DNA from: an alpha proteobacterium HIMB59
GTDB taxonomy: Bacteria; Pseudomonadota; Alphaproteobacteria; HIMB59
Direction of reading: 5' to 3'
Assembly: GCA_004321805.1 (NCBI GenBank)
Contig: SGZV01000003.1
Location: 1 to 64,000, forward strand
Length of the DNA stretch: 64,000 bases
The notes below the pieces were generated by a model that was given only the letters and a program-made list of their open reading frames with translations, did no database searches and was not told where the DNA came from. Of this stretch, positions 43,730 through 51,406 are shown one piece after another. Both the position numbers and the translations under genes were made by a program. Each line of letters begins with the position of its first letter. The first letter of the stretch is position 1.

Positions 43730-45247
43730 TTATCCATCTATTCTCATAAATACCGGTTCTGGTTTGGATATTTTAAGATATTTTTTTTCTAAAATTTTAT
43801 TAAATTTTTCAAAGCTAAGATATGATTTATCTAGTCCAAATATCGAATAAACTTTTTCTGCCCCATTTGGAATGAATGGTGCCAAAAACTGCGTAATTTT
43901 TAAAATACATAGTGAAATTTGGTCTAAAACTTCTTTCATTTTGGCTTGATCGGTCTTACGTAGTTCCCAGGGGGCTGACTTATCAACAAAAGTATTTAAA
44001 TCATTTAAATGGCCAAATATTACTTTTAAATATCCATCAAAACTATACCTATCCATTAAGTTATATAGTTCATTTTGAGAAGAAATGATATTTTTATAGA
44101 TTTTAAAATTTAAAATATTATCAGTAAAATCAATAGTTTGATTTGAATTTTTAAATATAAAACTTAATACTCTTTGAATTAAGTTTCCAAAATTATTTGA
44201 TAAATCTCCGTTTATTCTGTTAATCATTGAAACTTTTGAAAAATCTCCATCATTACCAAAAGGAACTTCCCTCATAAGAAAATAACGTAATTGATCTAGG
44301 CCATATAATTTTATTAATTCAAGAGGATCAATAACATTTCCAAGGCTTTTACTGATTTTCTCCCCTTCATTTGTCCACCATCCATGAGCTACTATCTGTT
44401 TTGGAGGTAAAAGATCTGCTGCCATTAAGAAGGCAGGCCAATAAACAGCATGAAATCTTAGTATATCTTTACCGACTACGTGAATTCCTGGCCAAAAAGA
44501 CTTATATTTATCATTATCTTGATTTGGGAAACCTAGAGCAGATATATAGTTAGTGAGAGCATCTAACCAAACATACATTATGTGATTATCGTCATTTGGC
44601 ACATCTATGCCCCAATTAAAAGTTGTTCGAGAGACTGATAGATCTCTTAATCCACCCGACACAAAACTTTTTACTTCATTTAATCTAGATTTGGGGTGAA
44701 CAAAGTCAGGTACAGAGTCATAAAGTTCTAAGAGTTTATTTTGCCATTTAGATAGTCTGAAAAAATAGCTCTCCTCTTCTACCCAACTTAATTCAGAGCC
44801 AAAAGAATTAAATTTAATTCCATTTACTTCAGTTATTTCGTTTTCCGCTACAAAAGCCTCATCTCTTACAGAGTACCAACCAGCATATTTTGATAAATAT
44901 ATTGCATCTTTATCTAGTAACCTCTGCCATAAATTTTGAACTGAAACTTTGTGTCTTTCCTCTGTAGTTCTAATGAAATCATCATTGTCTAAATTTAAAA
45001 CATCGGATAATGCTCTAAAATTTTCAGAGACTTGGTCTGTAAATTTTTTAGGATCAATATTCTTATCTTGGGCTGCTTTTTCAACTTTTTGACCATGTTC
45101 ATCAGTTCCTGTTAAAAAATAAGTTTCAAAGCCTTTTAGCTTATAAAATCTTTTTAAAACATCTACTGATATTGAAGTATATGCATGCCCAATATGTGGC
45201 TTATCATTTACGTAATAAATGGGAGTTGTAAAATATTTATTTTCCAT
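43730..45247 (-). CDS. metG: Methionyl-tRNA synthetase
   Basis: This 505-residue class I synthetase has YYVNDKPHIGHAYT (HIGH motif), LTGTDEHGQKVEKAA, YVWLDALTNYISALG, and KISKSLGN as the KMSKS motif. The connective region YAGWYSVRDEAFVAENE lacks the zinc-binding cysteines of the E. coli type, so it is the metal-free MetRS form. There is no C-terminal tRNA-binding (EMAP-like) extension. It overlaps holB by 11 bases and is part of the conserved alphaproteobacterial block. Confidence 0.96.
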   Translation of the reverse strand: MENKYFTTPIYYVNDKPHIGHAYTSISVDVLKRFYKLKGFETYFLTGTDEHGQKVEKAAQDKNIDPKKFTDQVSENFRALSDVLNLDNDDFIRTTEERHKVSVQNLWQRLLDKDAIYLSKYAGWYSVRDEAFVAENEITEVNGIKFNSFGSELSWVEEESYFFRLSKWQNKLLELYDSVPDFVHPKSRLNEVKSFVSGGLRDLSVSRTTFNWGIDVPNDDNHIMYVWLDALTNYISALGFPNQDNDKYKSFWPGIHVVGKDILRFHAVYWPAFLMAADLLPPKQIVAHGWWTNEGEKISKSLGNVIDPLELIKLYGLDQLRYFLMREVPFGNDGDFSKVSMINRINGDLSNNFGNLIQRVLSFIFKNSNQTIDFTDNILNFKIYKNIISSQNELYNLMDRYSFDGYLKVIFGHLNDLNTFVDKSAPWELRKTDQAKMKEVLDQISLCILKITQFLAPFIPNGAEKVYSIFGLDKSYLSFEKFNKILEKKYLKISKPEPVFMRIDG

Positions 45248-46025
45248 ATTTAATTATATTTGAATGTAATCTTGTGAAATAAATAGCAATTAGATCATTA
45301 GTCAATGTATTATATTGAAGACTTTCGTTGACATCGTAAAGATAGTTAGAATGAAGATCGAATAAATATTTATATAATTTTCTGTTATCAGAATATTTTC
45401 TTAAATTAAAATTAAGAACTTTTAAAAAAATTATTGAACAAATATCTATTTGATTTTTGGTAAAAAGTTTTACATTTTCAAAAAAATCAATTTTTTCTAA
45501 AGATATAAATGAATAAATCAAATTTTGAATTATTTCCTCTGATATGTTTTGATTTTGATTAATTAAATCTTGAGCAAAAATATTTAATCTAACATCTGAA
45601 TTAAAATCATTTAATCTGAGAATTCTAGATCTAGATAGAACTGTTTTGGGAATTCTTAGAAGATTAGAGGTACAAAAAATAAAGAATGTTTTTTGAGGAA
45701 CCTCTTCTATTAATTTTAATAGTCCATTAATAGAATTATTGTTCAATTCTGTAATTTCTTTTATAAAAATAATTTTATTTAAATTCAAAACATTAGTGTG
45801 AAGAAATTCTTTTTTTAATTTTCTTATTTGATCTATAGATATAAATTTACTTACTGTTTCTGGTTTCAATTCTAAGAAACACGTATCAATTTCATACTGT
45901 TTCTCAAAAAAACAACTCTTTATCTCTTTTTCTATGTGTTCTAGTTTTTCAGAATTATTTATTTCAATTAAGAATAATCCCTGATTTTCAAAATTAATTT
46001 TTTTTATTATTTGATTAATTTCCAT
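45237..46025 (-). CDS. holB: DNA polymerase III delta prime subunit
   Basis: This 262-residue protein shows weak AAA+ features (IDQIRKLKKEFLHTN, KIIFIKEITELNNNSINGLLKLIEEVPQKTFFIFCTSN, LSRSRILRLN with SRC-like SRS). This is typical of HolB, the non-ATPase clamp-loader subunit. No Walker A motif (GxxGxGKT) is visible, although HolB often lacks one. The position between tmk and metG is the conserved alphaproteobacterial order, which settles the call. It overlaps tmk by 19 bases. Confidence 0.88.
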   Translation of the reverse strand: MEINQIIKKINFENQGLFLIEINNSEKLEHIEKEIKSCFFEKQYEIDTCFLELKPETVSKFISIDQIRKLKKEFLHTNVLNLNKIIFIKEITELNNNSINGLLKLIEEVPQKTFFIFCTSNLLRIPKTVLSRSRILRLNDFNSDVRLNIFAQDLINQNQNISEEIIQNLIYSFISLEKIDFFENVKLFTKNQIDICSIIFLKVLNFNLRKYSDNRKLYKYLFDLHSNYLYDVNESLQYNTLTNDLIAIYFTRLHSNIIKYGK

Positions 46026-46612
46026 TTTTTTAAATTTAATAAGATTTCATTATGAATTAATTCTTTATCTCTATTAGCATCAATAGTTATAAATTTTCTA
46101 TTATCAAAATTTATTTTTCCAATGTCTTCGTAATTTTTTTGGATTCTTGAAAATTGGCTATAGTACTTTTTGTCAAAATTATTTCTTTCACCTACTATTT
46201 TTTTTCTTTGTACAAGAGTTTTCTTATTAATTTTAAAATAGAATGTAATTTTGGGAATAAATTTTTTATCAATTTGATTAATTAAACTTAAAATAAGTTT
46301 TTTATCTTTTAATGTGTATTTTTGATATGCGTAAGTAGAGTCAAAATAACGATCAAAAACAATTAAGTTATTTAATTTCAATTTAGAAAGAAGAGCAAAT
46401 CGACATGCAAAAAAAAATAAAATCAATGTCAAATTATCGTAATTTGAATTAAGTATTATTTTTCTTATTTTTTCTAATTGCTTATGCCCACCAGGCTCAC
46501 GAGTAAATGTTGATTTTATCTTATTTTTATTTAAATAATTTTTTAATAATTTAATTTGAGTAGATTTTCCTGAATATTCAAAACCTTCAAAACTTACTAT
46601 TTTCTTATTCAT
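46007..46612 (-). CDS. tmk: Thymidylate kinase
   Basis: This 201-residue kinase has P-loop FEGFEYSGKSTQIKLLK with an EYSGKST variant, the TMP motif FTREPGGHKQLEKIR, FDRYFDSTYAYQ, and the usual downstream Lid region rich in Lys and Arg. Tmk phosphorylates dTMP to dTDP. It is 16 bases from the dac gene and overlaps holB. Length is typical (about 205). Confidence 0.93.
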   Translation of the reverse strand: MNKKIVSFEGFEYSGKSTQIKLLKNYLNKNKIKSTFTREPGGHKQLEKIRKIILNSNYDNLTLILFFFACRFALLSKLKLNNLIVFDRYFDSTYAYQKYTLKDKKLILSLINQIDKKFIPKITFYFKINKKTLVQRKKIVGERNNFDKKYYSQFSRIQKNYEDIGKINFDNRKFITIDANRDKELIHNEILLNLKKWKLIK

Positions 46613-46627
46613 TTATAATTAATTTTA

Positions 46628-47767
46628 TTAATTAGAACCTAAAACTATATAATACAGTGCAGAGGTAATTCTAGAGAAAAAGCCCTTCTGTTCAATGTTT
46701 TCACCAGCTGCTAATGGAAAACTGACTTTTTTATCAGCATATGAAATTTGAAGATTAGCAATTATATCACCTTTGTTAATTGGTGTTTGAATTGGTTCTT
46801 CTATTAAAACATCTACATTAGCAGAAGATAATTGCGCTTTGGGTATACTGACCTTGATATCTTCGATAGCAACTAAATCTACTTTTTCTTTTTTTCCAAG
46901 CCATGTATTTGCTTGAAAAACTATTTCATTTTTTTTAAAAAAATTTACCAATTCAAAATTATTGAAGCCCCAGTCCATTAATCTAAGAGACTCTTGAGCT
47001 CTTGATCTTGAGGATTCTAAACCATTCATCACGATAATAAGCCTCCTACCCCCCCTTTCAGCAGAGCCAACAATTCCATATCCAGCTGCTTCTGTATATC
47101 CAGTCTTAAAGCCATCAGCTCCATCAAAGGTTAGAAGTAAAGGATTTCGATTATCCTGTTTAATGCCATTGTATGTAAATTCGTTTAATTCATACATTTG
47201 ATATAATTCAGGATGTTTTTCCACCGTATATTTAGCAAGTAAGGCAAGATCTTTAGCGGTTGTATAATGACTATCATTTGGCCAGCCGCTACTATTTACA
47301 AAATTAGTATCTGCTAATCCTATCTTTTTTGCTAAGTTATTCATTTCTATTGCAAATGTCTCTTCTGTACCCGAGATACCTTCTGCTAAGGCTATTGAAG
47401 CATCATTTCCACTTTGAACAACAATTCCTAGGAGAAGATCAAACACCTTTACTCTTTTATCCACCTCAATGAACATCTTTGAACCTCCCATTTTCCATGC
47501 TTTTTTACTGACAAGGAACTCTTGATCCAAGGAAAGTGAGCCATTCTTGATTTTTTCAAAAGCGACTAAAACAGTCATTATTTTAGTCATACTCGAAGGA
47601 AAAGTTCTCATGTTTGAGTTTTTTTCAAGTAGGATTTCTCCAGTAGAGATATCCATCACTAAGGCAGTTTCTGCAATACTATCAATTGCAAATAAGGGCT
47701 TTGATAAAAAGAAAAATAAGAGAAATAGTATTGGTTTAAGGGTATATTTTGGCATCAAGGTATCCAT
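46628..47767 (-). CDS. D-alanyl-D-alanine carboxypeptidase (DacA/DacC-like)
   Basis: This 379-residue penicillin-binding protein has a signal peptide (ending near PLFA-IDS) and the active-site motifs FPSSMTKIMT (SxxK), VQSGNDAS (SxN-like SGN) and GADGFKTGYT (KTG). The C-terminal PBP5 domain (about residues 275-360) is present, and the terminus ends in an amphipathic FFSRITSALYYIVLGSN, the membrane anchor. It trims pentapeptide stems. The start could be the ATG at 47755; either overlaps the RlpA-like gene. Confidence 0.93.
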   Translation of the reverse strand: MDTLMPKYTLKPILFLLFFFLSKPLFAIDSIAETALVMDISTGEILLEKNSNMRTFPSSMTKIMTVLVAFEKIKNGSLSLDQEFLVSKKAWKMGGSKMFIEVDKRVKVFDLLLGIVVQSGNDASIALAEGISGTEETFAIEMNNLAKKIGLADTNFVNSSGWPNDSHYTTAKDLALLAKYTVEKHPELYQMYELNEFTYNGIKQDNRNPLLLTFDGADGFKTGYTEAAGYGIVGSAERGGRRLIIVMNGLESSRSRAQESLRLMDWGFNNFELVNFFKKNEIVFQANTWLGKKEKVDLVAIEDIKVSIPKAQLSSANVDVLIEEPIQTPINKGDIIANLQISYADKKVSFPLAAGENIEQKGFFSRITSALYYIVLGSN

Positions 47768-48506
47768 TTCTTATAAGAAAATCTAATTTAAGATTTATAT
47801 CATTGTTTTTAAATGGGCCAGAAAAAACAGCTATCTTTTCATCCATATCCTCAAAAAATAATCCTAAATTCTTAATTTTATTTGTTTCTAACTTTGCAGA
47901 TACTAAACTATCATATTTATTGATAAGAATTAGACCTTCATATTTTCGCTTCTTACGTTCTAGCTCTTCTATTTTCTCATAATTTAACTCTGAGCTTAAG
48001 CCATCCTGCTCATCGTCTAAGGTTTCAAAAGATATTGAACTAGAATCTAATTTAATTCTACTTAACTCTTTAGATTCATCGACTTTTCTCAAGTTCAAAG
48101 ACTCTTCTTTTAGAAATTCTAAATAAATATTTGAATTAAGATCCAATAAGTCAACAATTTCAGAGCTAACCATTAAACGCTTATTTTTTTCAGTAGAAAT
48201 ATTTCTAACTATAACAAAGGATTTAAGGTTATTGGGGTTAGCTACTTTAACAACACTTGGTATGGGAAGTGAAATGTGGGATATGGACATTCCAGAGAGA
48301 TCATTACTCACATAGAATTTTTCAGATACTTTAAAATCAATATCATATTCATCTATAGATGATATTTGGATATCTCTTTTTTTAAAATAGCCGGTATCTT
48401 TTTCTATACTTTTTTCGACAAGTATTTTTTTTGAATTATCTGCAACAGTACAAGAAAAAAAAAATAGTAAAAACAATAATTTAATAAGATTATTTAAACT
48501 TATCAC
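47736..48506 (-). CDS. Degenerate RlpA-like lipoprotein with a SPOR-like C-terminus
   Basis: This 256-residue protein begins with a lipobox-type signal (LLFLLFFFSC). The middle (about residues 60-130) follows RlpA double-psi barrel spacing: GMSISHISLPIPSVVKVANPNNLKSFVIVRNISTE, where RlpA has TAAHKTLPLPT and NDRGPF. The RGPF catalytic segment and the conserved Asp are lost, so lytic activity is doubtful. The C-terminal 50 residues (AVFSGPFKNNDINLKLDFL) look like a SPOR domain. Identity rests mainly on its position between mltB and the D,D-carboxypeptidase gene. Confidence 0.7.
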   Translation of the reverse strand: MISLNNLIKLLFLLFFFSCTVADNSKKILVEKSIEKDTGYFKKRDIQISSIDEYDIDFKVSEKFYVSNDLSGMSISHISLPIPSVVKVANPNNLKSFVIVRNISTEKNKRLMVSSEIVDLLDLNSNIYLEFLKEESLNLRKVDESKELSRIKLDSSSISFETLDDEQDGLSSELNYEKIEELERKKRKYEGLILINKYDSLVSAKLETNKIKNLGLFFEDMDEKIAVFSGPFKNNDINLKLDFLIRNGYLDAKIYP

Positions 48507-49533
48507 TTAATAAACCCACTGATAATCCATAATAATTAGAACAGTTATAGGATAAAATATTGAGGTAGTTTTTGTAGACAATAAAATATCGGAAATCTCC
48601 CTCTTCTCTACCCATTTTTAATAAATAACTATCTAAATTTATATTGTCTAATTTCGAACCATCCATTTTTTTAAAACCTATTGATCTAAATTCAGATAAA
48701 GGAAGCTTTTTTGATAATTTCTTTACTGCTAAGCAACCTTTTTCCCTTTTAATGAAAAGATCACTCTCTATTTGCTTAATATCCAAAGGAGGGATTACTT
48801 CCCTTCCCCATGTATAATTTGAATCCCATTTATTAGAGCCTACTCCTTGCAAATATCTCGCAATTGAGGCCAATGAGTCTTCTGTATCAGTCCAAATATT
48901 TTTTTTACCATCATTGTTAAAGTCTTGAGCATAATTTAAAAAACTAGATGGCATAAATTGATTTTGGCCCATAGCGCCAGCCCATGATCCTTTAAAGTCT
49001 TCAATCTTAATATGACCTTCTTTTATAATTTTCATTGAATTATAGAGCTCCTTTGTAAAATATTTTCTTCTTCTTTCGTCATATGACATGGTTAATAAGC
49101 TTTCAATCACAGGATAATTACCTGTTATTTCTCCGTAAGCCGTTTCTAATCCCCAAATCGATAAAATAAATCGGGACTGTACACCATATTTTTTATTAAT
49201 ATTTTGTAATAAATTTTTGTATTTGCTTTTTTTATTAAGGCCATTTTTGACTCTTAATTTAGATATTCTTTTTTCAATATACTCAGAAAAGGTGAGAGTA
49301 AACTCTGGCTGACATTTATCATTCTCAATAACTCTTTTATTTACTGAATAAGGGATTACAAGTTTTGAAACAAAATTACTATCTAAATCATATTGTGAGG
49401 CATTTTTTATTACCTCAATTTTCCAATTATCAAATTGAGAGAAATCGTAGTTCTCTAAAACATCACAATTTTTGGCATCATGAGCGTACAGACCAAATGG
49501 AATTAATAAAAAAGTAAATATAAGTTTAAACAA
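48490..49533 (-). CDS. Lytic murein transglycosylase MltB-like
   Basis: This 347-residue protein has a signal peptide (FLLIPFGLYA) and an SLT/MltB domain: FILSIWGLETAYGEITG with the catalytic Glu, MSYDERRRKYFTKELYNS, FKGSWAGAMGQNQFMPSSFLNYAQDFNNDG and DSLASIARYLQ. It cleaves peptidoglycan glycan strands to anhydromuropeptides. It lacks the C-terminal peptidoglycan-binding domain of some MltB proteins. It opens the block mltB-rlpA-dac-tmk-holB-metG-tatD-MBL. Confidence 0.93.
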   Translation of the reverse strand: MFKLIFTFLLIPFGLYAHDAKNCDVLENYDFSQFDNWKIEVIKNASQYDLDSNFVSKLVIPYSVNKRVIENDKCQPEFTLTFSEYIEKRISKLRVKNGLNKKSKYKNLLQNINKKYGVQSRFILSIWGLETAYGEITGNYPVIESLLTMSYDERRRKYFTKELYNSMKIIKEGHIKIEDFKGSWAGAMGQNQFMPSSFLNYAQDFNNDGKKNIWTDTEDSLASIARYLQGVGSNKWDSNYTWGREVIPPLDIKQIESDLFIKREKGCLAVKKLSKKLPLSEFRSIGFKKMDGSKLDNINLDSYLLKMGREEGDFRYFIVYKNYLNILSYNCSNYYGLSVGLLSDKFK

Positions 49534-49652
49534 TGTTGATTCCTTAAATGTAAGTCGATTATATATTGATTTATCCTCTTTTTCTTAAAATCAATTCTTT
49601 TGATATTCAGAATATTGCTATGAAAATTTTATTAAATTGGTATATTGTATAC

Positions 49653-50036
49653 ATGGAACTTAACAATACTGGTAAAAAATTCGTATACGTTTCAATAATT
49701 TTCATGGCCTTATCGATGGGTCTTCCCTGGGAATCCCTAGAGGATTACACTTATGGAGAGGTAGTAGGGCTAGCTCTTAATGTTATCCCTGCCGTTCTAT
49801 TTATTTGCTCCTCCTTTATTGTTGTAATTCCACCAATTGCTTCCTTACTCAGTCGAATTGGAACAAATTATGTTTTCTTACTGCTGTGTTTAATTAATGC
49901 AATTGCACTTTATTTTGGAATGCAGTACTACCCCGACACTTATACTATCGGATATCTCTTATTCCCAAGTTCTATCATTGCTTTTATGCTAGGATGTATA
50001 TTTAGTGTTAATAGAATAACTGGATTAAGTAACTAA
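49653..50036 (+). CDS. Small four-helix membrane protein, function unknown
   Basis: The track starts at a TTG (49566), but the ATG at 49653 (MELNNTGKKFVYVSIIF) is a likelier start and gives 127 residues. The protein has about four hydrophobic helices (FVYVSIIFMALSMG, VVGLALNVIPAVLFICSSF, YVFLLLCLINAIALYFG, YLLFPSSIIAFMLGCIFS). No family is recognised. It stands just before tRNA-Ser and is divergent from mltB. Confidence 0.65.
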   Translation: MELNNTGKKFVYVSIIFMALSMGLPWESLEDYTYGEVVGLALNVIPAVLFICSSFIVVIPPIASLLSRIGTNYVFLLLCLINAIALYFGMQYYPDTYTIGYLLFPSSIIAFMLGCIFSVNRITGLSN

Positions 50037-50108
50037 ATTATTTCATAAAAAAATATTTGCTTTAAAAGTATTGTAATATATACATTTTAGACGCTTACAT
50101 CACTGAAT

Positions 50109-50198
50109 GGAAGGATGGCTGAGCGGTTGAAAGCACCGGTCTTGAAAACCGGCAAAGGGGCAACTCTTTCCTGGGTTCGAATCCCAGTCCTTCCGCCA
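50109..50198 (+). tRNA. tRNA-Ser (anticodon TGA)
   Basis: The 90-base class II tRNA has acceptor GGAAGGA paired with TCCTTCC, discriminator G and encoded CCA. The anticodon stem-loop is caccggt-cTTGAaa-accggca-like (anticodon TGA, reading TCN), followed by a long variable arm and the T-arm GGTTCGAATCC. A co-directional gene starts 65 bases downstream. Confidence 0.96.
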
Positions 50199-50262
50199 TT
50201 TGATCTATTTTCAATCTCCAAAATGTATAATTATTACTATTTTTTATTTAAAAGGAGAAAAA

Positions 50263-50625
50263 ATGACTGATCGTGTATGTATAAATCTTTCTTATGCTGT
50301 ACCAAATGATAAAGCTGCTGAAGTTGAAAATATTTTTAGCACCCATGGAAAATGGATGACTGAATTTTATTCCGATGGAACAGATCATTTATTAAATGCT
50401 TACTTTACTAAAGCACCAGAGTTTAAAGACCCTACCGATCCTAGTAAGGGCGAAACTGGAAACACATTATTTACAATAAATGAACAATTTGCATCTATGG
50501 AGAGTGTTCAAAGACATGTCGAAAATGCCAGTAAAAATGATTATTTTCCAGATTTTGCAAAGTTGCTAGATGACTACGGAAAAGTTTTAAGTATAGGTGG
50601 TAATGTATATGTTTCTATAAGATAA
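50263..50625 (+). CDS. 120-residue cytosolic protein of unknown function
   Basis: The track starts at 50200, but a strong ribosome binding site (AAGGAG, 50252-50257) 5 bases before the ATG at 50263 fixes the start, giving MTDRVCINLSYAVPNDKAAE. The protein has alternating strands and helices (VCINLSYAV, AAEVENIFSTHGKWM, DHLLNAYFTKAP, SVQRHVENASKNDYFPDFAKLLDDYGKVL), suggesting a dimeric alpha-beta barrel-like fold. No catalytic motif is recognised. The strong ribosome binding site and balanced composition suggest high expression. Confidence 0.75.
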   Translation: MTDRVCINLSYAVPNDKAAEVENIFSTHGKWMTEFYSDGTDHLLNAYFTKAPEFKDPTDPSKGETGNTLFTINEQFASMESVQRHVENASKNDYFPDFAKLLDDYGKVLSIGGNVYVSIR

Positions 50626-50739
50626 AAAGGTATTTTTTATTTTTCATAATTTTTTGAATTTATTGCAATTAATGATATTACGTGAAGTTATTTTCAAAAA
50701 CGTTATTAAAATAATGAGGTTTTAAAAGAATTTGAAATG

Positions 50740-50762
50740 AATTACAGAATTACTCTGTAATT
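50740..50762 (-). terminator. Hairpin spanning the stop of the glycine-zipper lipoprotein gene
   Basis: AATTACAGA (50740-50748) pairs perfectly with TCTGTAATT (50754-50762) around a 5-base loop, and the stem covers the last codons of the lipoprotein gene. It is a plausible terminator or 3'-end stabiliser for the minus-strand transcript, without a clear U tract. Confidence 0.4.
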
Positions 50763-51202
50763 ATAACTCTAGTATTAGTACCTATTGAGACAGTTACTTT
50801 AGAACCGATTGGTATTTGCTCATTACCTGACTGAACAATAGATATGTCATCTTCACTATCATCGACATCAATTACATATTGAAAACCATTATGGTCACCA
50901 AGTCGTGATGCAACTGCATTACCTAAAATAGCACCACCTATTGCACCTACTACAGCAACAGTATCTCGACATTCATCGTCAAAAATACCTTCACCACAAC
51001 CAATCACAGCACCGAGAAGGCCTCCTGTAATAGCTCCAAGCCCATCATCTTCACCTTTAATTTTTACCGGCTCTGCGGCTACTAATGTGCCGTATTTTAC
51101 GGTATTTATTCTTTGAGTGTCAGATTTATTAACACCATCAACCATATTATTACAAGAAAGAAAAAATACTGATAGTAAAATAATAAGTTTATTTAAATTC
51201 AT
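50750..51202 (-). CDS. Glycine-zipper 2TM lipoprotein
   Basis: This 150-residue protein has a lipoprotein signal (LIILLSVFFLSCNNM) and a glycine-zipper pair: GAITGGLLGAVIGCGEGIF and AVVGAIGGAILGNAVASRLG. An acidic C-terminal domain follows with an IPIGSKVTVSIGTNTRV strand set. It belongs to the SlyB/17-kDa-antigen type outer-membrane lipoproteins. Between the two helices a short Cys-containing insert (FDDECRDT) is unusual. It lies 3 bases after a small conserved-looking gene. Confidence 0.83.
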   Translation of the reverse strand: MNLNKLIILLSVFFLSCNNMVDGVNKSDTQRINTVKYGTLVAAEPVKIKGEDDGLGAITGGLLGAVIGCGEGIFDDECRDTVAVVGAIGGAILGNAVASRLGDHNGFQYVIDVDDSEDDISIVQSGNEQIPIGSKVTVSIGTNTRVIITE

Positions 51203-51205
51203 GAT

Positions 51206-51403
51206 TTATTCCTCATCACCAATCTTAATATACAACTTTTTAATATATTTTTGTTTTCTTTTTATTGGAAGCTCAGAAAATTCACTTACAGATATTGGTT
51301 TTCCGGCAGCTTTTTGATTATCTGTAAGCTCTTGAAGTATCGCCTGGTAATAAGATGACCATTCTGCGTTAGTTTTAGGTAACTGTTGATCCATATTTTC
51401 CAT
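51206..51403 (-). CDS. Small hypothetical protein between mfd and the lipoprotein gene
   Basis: This 65-residue frame (MENMDQQLPKTNAEWSSYYQAILQELTDNQKAAGKP, then ISVSEFSELPIKRKQKYIKKLYIKIGDEE) starts 3 bases after the mfd stop. An alternative start is the ATG at residue 4. It is hydrophilic and helix-rich with no known motif. The tight operon position and protein-like composition support it; the function is unknown. Confidence 0.6.
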   Translation of the reverse strand: MENMDQQLPKTNAEWSSYYQAILQELTDNQKAAGKPISVSEFSELPIKRKQKYIKKLYIKIGDEE

Positions 51404-51406
51404 TAT

